Assembly (NCBI GenBank): GCA_964604165.1 | Contig: CAZRYF010000013.1 | Location: 1 to 64,000 of the forward strand | Direction of reading: 5' to 3' | Length of the DNA stretch: 64,000 nt | Source: JAYZDK01 sp964604165 | GTDB taxonomy: Bacteria > Myxococcota_A > UBA796 > CAJQPC01 | Shown here: piece by piece, positions 1 to 8,025 of the stretch | Numbering within the stretch: position 1 is the stretch's first letter | Layout: each line of letters opens with the position of its first letter | The notes under the pieces: model-generated | The model's input: only the letters and a program-made list of their open reading frames with translations | Told to the model about the DNA's origin: nothing | Databases searched by the model: none | Translations under genes and position numbers: made by a program

Positions 1-2
1 CG

Positions 3-209
3 CGCCTTCGCGAGGCGGGCCTCCGCCTCTCCCCCGGCGCCGCGATTGAAACACTTGCTTCCGTCCACCTCAACCTCATTGAGGCCGGAAGCAACCCGAT
101 CTACACCGTCACAAGGCTCAACGACGAACAACGAGAGGTCCTCGAAGCCCTGGACTTCATGGGCCTCGCAGACGACGAGCAAGTCACGAAGAAGATCACG
201 CCCCGATAG
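3..209 (+). CDS. transposase C-terminal fragment (IS4 superfamily, IS1634-like), cut by window edge
   Basis: An open frame enters from the left edge and runs 68 codons to a TAG. It reads as the last part of a transposase: a segment beginning SPGAAIETLASVHLNLIEAG, then YTVTRLNDEQREVLEALDF, which resembles the helical tail after the DDE domain in IS1634-type elements (a strand-forming 'IYTVTRL' followed by 'DEQREVLEAL'). The catalytic residues would lie outside the window, so activity cannot be judged. No terminal inverted repeat can be paired because the other end is not visible. The 172 bases from here to the aminopeptidase stop show no gene. The family assignment rests on a short tail and could be another IS4-superfamily group. 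Confidence 0.45.
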   Translation, partial: RLREAGLRLSPGAAIETLASVHLNLIEAGSNPIYTVTRLNDEQREVLEALDFMGLADDEQVTKKITPR

Positions 210-381
210 CAAGACCTCTCCCACACGAAGTGGCTGTTGCTCCTACAGGGCCAGCGATATGCCACCTTCTTCCTTGATCGCCTACCCCCTGTGGTCAAGA
301 TGGGCACTATATATCCCCCGGGAACTGGCGCCCCCCTTTGTGGCGAGGGCTACAGACGCAGCTTCTACGCCCTACAGCCTC

Positions 382-1878
382 CTAAAACGTCTCCAACCAG
401 CGAAGAATCGTGCGCACCATGGCGCCCGTCGCGCCCTTGACCAGGTAGTTCTCTGGATTGTCCAGGAAGGCAGGGCCGGCGATGTCGAAGTGGGCCCAGG
501 TGGGGCCGTCTACGAATTCGGAGAGAAACAACGCTGCGGTGATTGCGCCGGCTTCCCGGCCCCCGACATTCTTGAGCTCGCCCCATTCACCCTTGAGCTT
601 CTCCCGGTACAGGTCCTCCAGCGGCATGCGCCAGAGGCCTTCTCCGGACTCCAGGGCCCGGTCCTGCCAGAGGGTGGCAAAGTCGTCGTCTTTGGTGAAC
701 AGGGCGGTGTAGTGGCTTCCGAGCGCCACCACCGAGGCGCCGGTCAAGGTGGCCAGATCGATGCAGGAGTCCACCCCCAGCTCGCTCGCGTAGGACAGGC
801 AGTCCGCCAACAGCAGCCGCCCCTCGGCATCGGTGTTGTGGATTTCGACGGTCTTGCCGTTGTACATCGTGAGGATGTCGCCCAGCTTGTAGGCGCCTCC
901 TCCCAGCATGTTTTCCGCAGCCCCGATGATGCCGTCGACACGCACCCGGGGGGCCAACTCTTGCAGGGCGGACATCACGCCCAGTACTGAGGCAGCTCCC
1001 CCCATGTCGCAGCGCATGGTCTGCATGCCGGCACTGGGCTTGAGGGAGAGTCCCCCCGCATCGAAGGTCACGCCCTTGCCCACGATGGCGATCCGGCCGC
1101 GTGATCGGCCCGGTGGGGTGTACTTCAAGTGCACAAACCGCGGCGGGCGGGTGCTGCCCTGTCCCACGGCCGTGATGCCACCCATGCCCTTTTGCCGGAT
1201 CTTCTTCTCGTCCCAGACAGTGACCTTCAGGTGGTCTCCTGCGAGGGATTTTGCGGTCTGGGCCAGGCTCTCCGGGTACACCACCTCGGCGGACTCATTG
1301 ACCAGGTCCCGGGCCAGCTGCTGGGCGCGTCCATGGGCCAGGGCGGTCTTCATGGCGATGCGGTGTCGGTGCAGCCCAAGGAGCTTGACCGTGGTCAAGG
1401 GCGGCTTGCGATCTTCGTGGGCCTTGTAGCGATCCCACCTGTAGTTCCCCGCCATTGCGCCTTCCACGACCGCCCGCAGGATCTCCCCGTCCTGTTCTCC
1501 CGGGGTGCCGCTCGCCGGCGTGGCGAAGGCCATGGAGGTGGCTCTCTTCTCTCGGGAGAACCGGGAGGCGGCCCCCGAGGCAAGGCGGTGGGCCTTGGCG
1601 CTCCAGTCTCCGACGCCTACGGCGAGCACCCACTTGGCTTGGATGATTCCCAAGCTTCGGAGTGCCAGGGTCGCACCGGCGTTTCCCCGGAAGTTCTCGT
1701 CCTCGAGGGCAGCGGAAAGGGCTCCCCCAAAGGCCTTGTCCAGGTCTGGTGGCACGCCGGTCGGGTCGTCGGCAGAGACACAGACGGCCAGTACATCGAC
1801 CTTGATGTTGGGGCTGAAGGTGGCTGGTTGGGTGAATTTCATGGGTGCCATCCAGGCGGTGAACCGCCCATCTTGCAT
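382..1878 (-). CDS. pepA: leucyl aminopeptidase (M17 family)
   Basis: Cytosolic M17 metallo-aminopeptidase that removes N-terminal residues from peptides using two metal ions. The C-terminal catalytic half carries the metal and catalytic residues: GKGVTFDAGGLSLKP (Lys and Asp ligands), MRCDMGGAA (Asp ligand) and the family signature NTDAEGRLLLADCL (Asp, Glu ligands and the bicarbonate-binding Arg). Length, 498 residues, is normal for the family. The ATG used gives an N-terminus of MQDGRF; the ATG at 1842 (MKFTQP) is an equally plausible start, since neither has a clear Shine-Dalgarno. It follows the pseudokinase gene on the same strand with a gap of 33 bases, so the two may be co-transcribed. 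Confidence 0.95.
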   Translation of the reverse strand: MQDGRFTAWMAPMKFTQPATFSPNIKVDVLAVCVSADDPTGVPPDLDKAFGGALSAALEDENFRGNAGATLALRSLGIIQAKWVLAVGVGDWSAKAHRLASGAASRFSREKRATSMAFATPASGTPGEQDGEILRAVVEGAMAGNYRWDRYKAHEDRKPPLTTVKLLGLHRHRIAMKTALAHGRAQQLARDLVNESAEVVYPESLAQTAKSLAGDHLKVTVWDEKKIRQKGMGGITAVGQGSTRPPRFVHLKYTPPGRSRGRIAIVGKGVTFDAGGLSLKPSAGMQTMRCDMGGAASVLGVMSALQELAPRVRVDGIIGAAENMLGGGAYKLGDILTMYNGKTVEIHNTDAEGRLLLADCLSYASELGVDSCIDLATLTGASVVALGSHYTALFTKDDDFATLWQDRALESGEGLWRMPLEDLYREKLKGEWGELKNVGGREAGAITAALFLSEFVDGPTWAHFDIAGPAFLDNPENYLVKGATGAMVRTILRWLETF

Positions 1879-1911
1879 CCGAGACTACACCAGACGGTGG
1901 GTTGCAGGCGA

Positions 1912-3753
1912 CTAGCCGTGCAGCACAAACAGGGCGACGATGAGCAGCACCACGAGCAGGATGCCGGCCCCCATGAAGGCCACGTAGGGGTCATCCTTCA
2001 TCAGTTCTACCCATTGCTCCAGCTTGGAGAGGGGGAGGTCGTCGTCTTCGTCTTCCAGCGCTTGGCGGGGGACGGGTGCATCGCCGAGTGGTCCCGGCAG
2101 GGGCAACTCAGTCCAGGACTGTCCCGCCAGGGGATCCGGTGAATCAGGAGCTTCTTCGGTCTCTGTTTCCTCGCCGTAGACCGGGGTGGTGACCTCGGCG
2201 GGTGGGGGTTGCTGGACGGGCATTGCCGGTGAGGCAGGGGAAAAAACCGGCTCGGCAAGGGAGGCCGGACCTCGACCCGCCGCACCCGGGGCCAGCGGCT
2301 TGGGGATGGGAAGATCAGCGTCTGGCATTGTGTCCGCATCTGCGTCCACAGGTGTGGGCTCCACGCCCCCGGAAGGAAGCATTTCCTCCAAGTCCGCGGG
2401 GACGTCGGCGGCGCGTTCGAAGGGAAGCGCCTGGGGGCCTGGCTCGCGTGGTTCGGGCACGTAGCCCGGGGCTGCTCTCACCGAGAAACCCGACTCGTTG
2501 GTGACCGGGGGATGCCCCGAGTCGCGGATGGCGAAGGCCACCTTGGTCCGGTACCGCCCGGGGCCCAGGTCAGGTAAGACAAAAGCAAAGCGAAACCGGC
2601 CGCTCGGATGGCGATCCGCCGAGTAGGAGCACTCGGCAGTGCGCAGACGCTCCCCAGATTCCTCGTCGAACAAGGCGATGCCACAGGAGATTTCCTCGTG
2701 GTCTTCCACTCCAGCGGAGGCCGCGACCGCGACGCTGAAGCAGACTGGCTCACCGGTTTCGAAGGTGTCGCTCGCCGGTGGGCGATCCAGGAGCACCTTT
2801 CCGACGGTTTGGATGCCGGGGCGCACAAGGGAGCCGACCTCGTCGACTCGGGGAATGAAGTCCTCCATGCGGTTGAAGCGAAAGGGCGGAGAGGGGCTGG
2901 TCTCGAGGGAGATGGCTCGGTTCAACACCGCAGCCGCTCGCTCGGCCACACGGGAGTGGAAGCGGGCGTTGGAGTCCTGCTCTCGGAGGTGCTCCTGGAC
3001 CCGGTCCTTCAGGGTGAGCAGTGTGGCTTTGTCCAGGCCCCGTGCGGGGAGGTCCACCTGGAGGTTGCGGGTGGCATGGGAGGTGCCGGGGGGGGTCATG
3101 ATCGCCCGGTAGAGGATCATGCCCATGGCATAGGTGTCTGCCACAGGGGAGAAGGATGCCTCTCCCAGGTTGGTGGCGATCTCCGGGGGGAGGTAACCGT
3201 TGGAGTCCACCGAGAGTGTGTGCAAACGCCCCACGTGGGCCTGGGAGGACCGGGTGGCCAGGTCCGCCAGAAAGATGTCGCCCCTATCGTTCAGCAGAAT
3301 GTTCGAGGGACGCAGGTTGCCGTGGTAGCCGGGGCCATCTGCCAGGAGACGCAGGAGCCCCCCCACCCGGGTGAGGGTCTCCAGCACCTCGGAGAGGGCG
3401 CAGCCGTCGGACAGGCGCTTCTCCAGGGTGGCGGTGTACTTGGGCAGGAGCAGAACCGGCGTGCCGTCTGCGGTGGTGAATCGGGCGTGTAGGCGCGGGA
3501 GGAAGGGCCAGCGGGCATCCTCCAGCAGGCGTCCCTGCTCCAGGAGCGCGTCGCGGCAGGCCGCCAGCACATCGCCGGGGGCCGAGGTGTCCGCGGGGAA
3601 GTCTTCCCGGTTCAGGGCGCTCTTCAAAACAAACTCGTCGCCTGCGGCCTCGTCACGCACCACGTAGCTCTTGCCCCACAGACCGCGGCCAAGGAGCTGC
3701 CCTACCTGGTAGGAGCGGCCCTGTGAATCTCGAACGACATCTCCGGTCTTCAT
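1912..3753 (-). CDS. membrane-anchored Ser/Thr protein pseudokinase
   Basis: A 613-residue protein with an N-terminal protein-kinase fold (about residues 10-275), a predicted beta-rich domain (about 330-450), a Pro/Glu-rich linker and one C-terminal membrane helix (GILLVVLLIVALFVL), so the kinase-like domain faces the cytoplasm. The ATP-binding Lys is present (EFVLKSAL) and a glycine-rich loop is recognisable (LLGRGLWGKSYV). The catalytic loop reads HGNLRPSN instead of HRDLKPxN, replacing the catalytic Asp by Asn and the Lys by Arg. The DFG motif reads DLA. The APE-like segment (GYLPPEI) and the conserved Asp of helix F (DTYAMG) remain. I infer a catalytically dead or very weak kinase used as a scaffold or sensor. 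Its partner is not evident; pepA lies downstream. Confidence 0.85.
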   Translation of the reverse strand: MKTGDVVRDSQGRSYQVGQLLGRGLWGKSYVVRDEAAGDEFVLKSALNREDFPADTSAPGDVLAACRDALLEQGRLLEDARWPFLPRLHARFTTADGTPVLLLPKYTATLEKRLSDGCALSEVLETLTRVGGLLRLLADGPGYHGNLRPSNILLNDRGDIFLADLATRSSQAHVGRLHTLSVDSNGYLPPEIATNLGEASFSPVADTYAMGMILYRAIMTPPGTSHATRNLQVDLPARGLDKATLLTLKDRVQEHLREQDSNARFHSRVAERAAAVLNRAISLETSPSPPFRFNRMEDFIPRVDEVGSLVRPGIQTVGKVLLDRPPASDTFETGEPVCFSVAVAASAGVEDHEEISCGIALFDEESGERLRTAECSYSADRHPSGRFRFAFVLPDLGPGRYRTKVAFAIRDSGHPPVTNESGFSVRAAPGYVPEPREPGPQALPFERAADVPADLEEMLPSGGVEPTPVDADADTMPDADLPIPKPLAPGAAGRGPASLAEPVFSPASPAMPVQQPPPAEVTTPVYGEETETEEAPDSPDPLAGQSWTELPLPGPLGDAPVPRQALEDEDDDLPLSKLEQWVELMKDDPYVAFMGAGILLVVLLIVALFVLHG

Positions 3754-3837
3754 GAGGGCGTGTGCATCTCAAGGCGGGGGGTTGGAATCGGGGTATCGGC
3801 TGCCTGGATCCCTGTCAACGCGTACACTCATCGCACC

Positions 3838-5463
3838 ATGAATCCCCTTCTCTTTCCACGCGACGGACATGGCCCCTACCGGGTGTTGCGAGGCTTCGCC
3901 GGGGGGGTGGTGGACCGATTTCATGCCGCCTGTGCTGACCCGGAGACCGCGCAACAGGAACGGCTGGCGCGGATTCTGGGGGATGTGCAGGGATCGGCCT
4001 TTGGGTTGGAGCACGGCCTGTCAGGACGGGAGGGGTTGCAGGCGCTCCGGGAGAAGGTGCCCATCCGGGGAGATGCCCAGTGGAGACCCTGGCTGAAGCG
4101 GATGGAAGAGGGCGAGAAACAGGTCTTGACCCGGTCCCGGGTGCGGGCTTTCGTGCAGACCTCGGGCACCACGGGAGCCTCCAAGCTCCTGCCAGTTACG
4201 AGGCCCTGGGCGAAGGCGGTGTCCGATGGACAGGCCTTGTGGCGATTGGGGTTGGTGCGGGACTGTGAGGCCATCACCCGGGGCGGCGCCCTGACGCTGG
4301 TTTCTCCCGGGGTGGAAGGACGCCTTCCGTCGGGGCTGCCCTTTGGCTCAAACACGGGTCGCATGCAGCGGGCCCAGCCCTGGATTGTCCGGCTGCGGTA
4401 CCCGGTGCCCCCCGCAGTTCATGCCCTGGAGGATCCGGATGCTCGAATGTATGCGCTTCTGCGGTTTGCTTTGCAGTCGGAGCTCTCGTCGATCACGACG
4501 GCAAATCCTTCGACCTTGCTGCTCTTGTGCCGAAAGCTGCTCGAGTTTCGGGAGGATTTGGCTGCGGATTTGGCGGAGGGCTGCCTCTCCCGGGGGCCGG
4601 CGGCTGCCATTCCCGACGCTCTTCGTGCACGCTGGAATCGGTCCATGAAGCGGGGGAGCCCTCCTGATGAGTGGAAGCCCACGAAGATCTGGCCCCTGCA
4701 GCGAATCCAGTGCTGGAAGGGCGGGGCAGCGCCGTTCTTTCTGGAGCGACTGGAGGCTGCCTTGGGGGGGGATTTGCCTGTGAGGGATGTGGGTGTCACG
4801 GCGAGTGAAGGCTATTTTGCGATTCCGCAGACCGATGGCGCCGAGGGAGGGGTGGCCTGGCTCGGAGGGCATGTACTGGAGTTCCTGGACGCTGCGGAGA
4901 GGCCCCACTGGGCCTGGGAGCTGAGAGACGGCCAGCAGTATCGGCTGGTGATCACGACCTCTGCGGGGCTTGTGCGCTACGACCTGGACGACGTGGTGGA
5001 GGTGACGGGCCACGTGGGGCGGGCCCCGGTGTTTCGCTTCGTGCGGCGCGGGGCGGGGGTCCTGAACGTGACCGGGGAAAAGCTGACAGAAGACCAGGTG
5101 GTGCGCTCGGTGCGGGAGGTGCTCGGTGGAGGGGAGGTGGCTGGCTTCACGGCTGGCCATCGCATGGCCGAAGTACCCTGCATCGTGTTCCTGGTGGAAG
5201 GGGAGCGCCCCCGTGAAGGGGGGCTTGCCGAGCGGCTGGATGCGGCCTTGGCGCGTTCGAACGTGGAGTACGCCTCCAAGCGGAAGAATGGACGGCTGGG
5301 GCCGGTGCTTGTGGAGTGGCTGCCCCTCGGCACCTATGACCGGTACCGGGTGGCGCGGGTTCGGGACGGGGCTCCGGACGGACAGGTCAAGGACCCGATC
5401 CTGGCCCTGGATGAGGCGGCCCTGGAGCGGGTGCGGGCTGCGGCTAGAGCGGCCGGTTCCTGA
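3838..5463 (+). CDS. GH3-family acyl-adenylating (amide-forming) enzyme
   Basis: A 541-residue member of the GH3 auxin-responsive family (ANL superfamily), which adenylates a carboxylic acid and usually transfers it to an amine. Seen: the ATP-binding loop TSGTTGASKL (about residue 108), SEGYFAIP (about 322), YDLDDVVEV (about 381) and the hinge region FVRRGAGVLNVTGEKLTEDQ. The ATG at 3838 (MNPLLFPRDG) gives the family's usual length; the frame is open further upstream but that stretch lies in the promoter gap facing the pseudokinase. The 3' end overlaps the convergent gene by 20 bases. A second GH3 enzyme lies at 40698-42344. The substrate cannot be read from the sequence. Confidence 0.85.
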   Translation: MNPLLFPRDGHGPYRVLRGFAGGVVDRFHAACADPETAQQERLARILGDVQGSAFGLEHGLSGREGLQALREKVPIRGDAQWRPWLKRMEEGEKQVLTRSRVRAFVQTSGTTGASKLLPVTRPWAKAVSDGQALWRLGLVRDCEAITRGGALTLVSPGVEGRLPSGLPFGSNTGRMQRAQPWIVRLRYPVPPAVHALEDPDARMYALLRFALQSELSSITTANPSTLLLLCRKLLEFREDLAADLAEGCLSRGPAAAIPDALRARWNRSMKRGSPPDEWKPTKIWPLQRIQCWKGGAAPFFLERLEAALGGDLPVRDVGVTASEGYFAIPQTDGAEGGVAWLGGHVLEFLDAAERPHWAWELRDGQQYRLVITTSAGLVRYDLDDVVEVTGHVGRAPVFRFVRRGAGVLNVTGEKLTEDQVVRSVREVLGGGEVAGFTAGHRMAEVPCIVFLVEGERPREGGLAERLDAALARSNVEYASKRKNGRLGPVLVEWLPLGTYDRYRVARVRDGAPDGQVKDPILALDEAALERVRAAARAAGS

Positions 5464-6052
5464 GGATCAACGGGCCTCGAATGGCCCAGCGCTGCTCGTC
5501 GCCGCTGTTCCAGAGGAGGTCAGGTCCGGCGGAGGTGCAGGCGAGGTTCAGGTTCAGCTCCATTCGGGTCCAGCTCTGTAGCTGGGCCAGGTCCTCGTCC
5601 ATGCGTGCCTGGCGTTGAAGCTGAATGTCTCCGTCGCAGGGAATGGGGGGGAGTCCCATGCCGTCTTCCCGGCTTACGAGCCGCTCCGTGTAGGAGGCTG
5701 CCCAACCCTTTCCTCCGCCTGTTCCCTCGAAGAACTCTCGGTCCATTGCCAAGGAAAGACCCGCCTCAAAGGGAACGGCCTCCCAGGGGTAGACGGCCTG
5801 CCGTAGCCGGGCTGCTCCGTTGAGCTTCATGGGGTCGCCCGTATTGGTGTGGTCTTTGGGGGTGGGTTGTGCCGCCAACACGATGGACAAGGTCATGGGG
5901 GCCTGCTCTTCCAGGATCACCTCCAGATCTCCCCCCAACCACTGCTGGCGATCCGGAGTACGCTGAACCACCAGCTGCACGAGATAGAGGAAGGGCAGGA
6001 GGAGCCCGATGAAGACTCCAAACGCCACGGGAACCCTGGACCTTTTTTCCAT
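5444..6052 (-). CDS. hypothetical protein with N-terminal membrane anchor
   Basis: 202 residues starting MEKRSRVPVAFGVF. Residues about 8-28 form one hydrophobic helix (FGVFIGLLLPFLYLVQLVV), so the rest is probably periplasmic. The remainder is soluble, with acidic and aromatic patches and no motif I recognise. The longer open frame upstream is antisense to the glycosyltransferase, so I use the internal ATG; that leaves 36 bases between the two divergent starts. The stop lies inside the 3' end of the GH3 gene on the other strand. Function unknown. Confidence 0.6.
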   Translation of the reverse strand: MEKRSRVPVAFGVFIGLLLPFLYLVQLVVQRTPDRQQWLGGDLEVILEEQAPMTLSIVLAAQPTPKDHTNTGDPMKLNGAARLRQAVYPWEAVPFEAGLSLAMDREFFEGTGGGKGWAASYTERLVSREDGMGLPPIPCDGDIQLQRQARMDEDLAQLQSWTRMELNLNLACTSAGPDLLWNSGDEQRWAIRGPLILRNRPL

Positions 6053-6088
6053 GGGGCACGACGCTACCACGCCCGGGGGAGGCCGGAT

Positions 6089-7234
6089 TTGATCTGGGCA
6101 ATCCGGGTTCTTTTGGGGTTGGCCGTCTTGGGGTGGGTGGCGGGTCTTGTGAAGATAGAGCGCCGGCGGCGCCACCCGGTATGGACCCTGGGTCCGTCGG
6201 ATCCTCCTGTGGAGCCCGGGGTGGGTGTGAGCGTGGTGGTGCCGGCGCGAAACGAAGTAGACAACCTGGGGGCCTGCCTGAATGCAATCTTGGCATCGGA
6301 CCATCCCAGCCTGCAGGTGGTGGTGCTGGATGATGCCTCCACCGATGGAACCACCGAGCTGCTTCGAGAGCGGGCAGGCGGGGATGACCGGATTCTGGCT
6401 CTGCACGGATCAGAGGAGCCTCCGGAGGGTTGGTATGGAAAGCCGTGGGCCCTTGAGCGGGCGCAGCGTGAGGCCACGGGGGACTGGTTGGTTTTTGTGG
6501 ATGCAGACGTGCGGCTGCACCCCACGGCGTTGTCTCGCATCGTGGGGTACGGGGAGCGAGAAGGGGTGGGGATGGTCTCCGGCATTGGGCGCCTGGAGAA
6601 CCAGACTTTCTGGGAGAAGGTGCTCCAACCTGCGGTGGCGGGGCTCATTCTTGCGGGCAACGACATGGACGACGTCAACGACCCGGATCAGCCGGACAAG
6701 ATCATGGCGAACGGCCAGCTCATCGCCGTGAAGCGAGACGCCTACGAGTCCCTGGGCCGGCATGCGGCGGTGGCGGGGGCGGTCATCGAGGACGTGGCCA
6801 TCGCACGGGCGGCCGCGGAGGCGGAGGTCGGGTACCGCTTTCTGCTGCTCAAAGACCTGTTTGACTGCCGCATGTATACGTCGTTCTCGGAGATCTGGCA
6901 GGGGTGGAGCAAGAACCTCTTTGCGGGCATGCACTATTCGTGGGGGATTCTGCTTGCGGTGCTCGTTTGGCTGTTCATCCAGGTGCTGGCTGGGCCGCTG
7001 TTGCTGGGGTTGGGGGTGGTGGGTTGTGTAGAGGGGGAGTGGCTGTTTTGGGGAGCGGTGCTGACGGTTTGCATGCAGGTGGTGCGGCTGCGCATGGATT
7101 TGATTTGGGGGTTGTCGCCGTTGTACGGGTTGACGCATGCACCGGCGACGTTGGGGGTGATGGGGATTTTGGTGAATTCGGGGGTGCAGCACTTGAGGGG
7201 GGGGGTGAAATGGAAGGGGAGGAGGGTGCGGTAG
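6089..7234 (+). CDS. membrane-associated family 2 glycosyltransferase (HpnB/CrtQ-like)
   Basis: About 381 residues: an N-terminal membrane helix (about 1-20), a GT-A domain and two or three C-terminal hydrophobic helices (about 285-360). The GT-A domain shows VSVVVPARNE (about 47), VLDDASTDGTT, the metal-binding DADV (about 137) and the catalytic-type IED (about 233). The segment GWYGKPWALERA is typical of hopanoid- or carotenoid-associated glycosyltransferases, so transfer of a sugar to a lipid acceptor at the inner membrane is likely. The start is a TTG at 6089 with GGGGGAGG six bases upstream; no ATG is available near it. A mobile-element scar follows immediately downstream. Confidence 0.8.
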   Translation: MIWAIRVLLGLAVLGWVAGLVKIERRRRHPVWTLGPSDPPVEPGVGVSVVVPARNEVDNLGACLNAILASDHPSLQVVVLDDASTDGTTELLRERAGGDDRILALHGSEEPPEGWYGKPWALERAQREATGDWLVFVDADVRLHPTALSRIVGYGEREGVGMVSGIGRLENQTFWEKVLQPAVAGLILAGNDMDDVNDPDQPDKIMANGQLIAVKRDAYESLGRHAAVAGAVIEDVAIARAAAEAEVGYRFLLLKDLFDCRMYTSFSEIWQGWSKNLFAGMHYSWGILLAVLVWLFIQVLAGPLLLGLGVVGCVEGEWLFWGAVLTVCMQVVRLRMDLIWGLSPLYGLTHAPATLGVMGILVNSGVQHLRGGVKWKGRRVR

Positions 7235-7299
7235 GAGGGGAGAAGGAGGGAGGGGGGGCGTGGGGTGCGTACCCTCGAACCTCGAGAGGAGTTCTGGAG

Positions 7300-7484
7300 G
7301 AGTTCTGGGGACACAATACTAAACTCTGCGCCTGAAGAATTCCGCGGCAGCTACCGGGGCGAGTTCTGAACGACCAGGAGTTCTTCTGGAACGAGTTCTG
7401 GGGACACAATACTAAACTCTGCGCCCGAGTTCTGGGGACACAATACTAAACTCTGCGCCTGAAGAATTCCGCGGCAGCTACCGG
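7300..7484 (+). repeat. two identical 58-bp direct repeats plus a 33-bp partial copy
   Basis: The 58-bp sequence at 7300-7357 recurs without change at 7427-7484. The first 33 bp recur at 7393-7425, and degenerate fragments of the same 'gttctgg' start lie between. Each copy begins gagttctggggacacaata. Sequences of this kind are, in my knowledge, common next to REP-associated (Y1, IS200/IS605-like) transposases and short non-autonomous derivatives. No transposase of that type is present here, so this looks like a stranded end or a MITE-like remnant. Confidence 0.8.
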
Positions 7485-7504
7485 AGAAAAGGAAAGTTCA
7501 ATGG

Positions 7505-7527
7505 AGTTAAGTATTCTGTCCCCAGAA
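7505..7527 (-). repeat. inverted, imperfect copy of the repeat start
   Basis: Read on the minus strand this stretch is ttctggggacagaatactta followed by actc. It matches the first bases of the 58-bp repeats with a single substitution (aca to aga) and a small insertion. With the direct copies it forms an inverted-repeat pair about 20 bases apart, as expected for the ends of a small element whose interior was lost. Confidence 0.7.
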
Positions 7528-7529
7528 TG

Positions 7530-7691
7530 CACCCGGCTGTGGCGTCGGAGCTTGCGCACCATCCTGGTGACCGCCCGGTCCTTGTTTTAGAGGCTCCACT
7601 CAATCGGGCGACCGCCCTTTGAGGTGAAAAGTGCGACCTGAATCGTGGCTTTGTGGACGTCGAGACCGACGTAGCTGCTATCCTTGTTCAT
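7530..7691 (-). pseudogene. IS110-family transposase, N-terminal remnant with in-frame stop
   Basis: From an ATG at 7691 the minus strand reads MNKDSSYVGLDVHKATIQVA, the hallmark start of IS110-family (DEDD) transposases with the first catalytic Asp in GLDVHK. A TAA interrupts at codon 35. The same frame then continues with RAVTRMVRKLRRHSRV, as expected for the following helix, until it runs into the inverted repeat at 7505-7527. Roughly 50 of more than 300 codons survive, so the element is dead. The repeat element may have inserted into, or recombined with, this IS110 copy. Confidence 0.85.
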
Positions 7692-8025
7692 GACCGGCTC
7701 CGCTCGTATGCGGCTCTGGCGCCTTCCGGCGACAACCCGCGGGTTTATGAAACACCAGCGTCCCATTCCGGGATGATGACATTTGCGAATCGGAGCTGGT
7801 CACTCCAAATGGTCTAGCTGATACGAACTCGACGTTCACCTGACCCGACATGCAACTGAAGTTGGTGTTCCCTGTCACTCAGATTCCGTTGAGAATCGGA
7901 TCTGTTCAATTCGTCATCGTCACCCCCCGTGTCTCCATCCCCCGTGTCTCCATCCCCGGTGTCTCCTCCAGAGGTGTCTTCTGTGCCCGCCCTCGGGAAT
8001 GTCTTGGGGTGCGTCTCCTGTGCGC
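7692..8025. other. gene-poor stretch: IS110 upstream region and leftover Asp-Thr-Gly coding repeat
   Basis: The first part is probably the noncoding left end of the IS110 element and contains a perfect 12-bp palindrome AACCCGCGGGTT at 7734-7745. The second part has an open minus-strand frame, shifted relative to the lipoprotein gene that ends at 8026. It encodes three GDTGD-type repeats and ends in a stop near 7813. No start codon with a ribosome binding site is evident, so I do not call a gene. Confidence 0.5.
7926..7970 (-). repeat. three tandem copies of a 15-bp unit encoding Asp-Gly-Asp-Thr-Gly
   Basis: The plus strand shows ccccgtgtctccatc repeated twice exactly and a third time with small changes. 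Read on the minus strand in one frame it encodes DTGDGDTGDGDTGG, the same low-complexity style as the linker of the adjacent lipoprotein. It lies just beyond that gene's stop and in a different frame. Confidence 0.75.

Noticed and set aside
5849..6088. Extending the glycosyltransferase to the ATG at 5849
   Set aside because: The extra 80 residues are antisense to the divergent membrane-anchored protein and lack membrane or enzyme features; the TTG at 6089 has a strong ribosome binding site.
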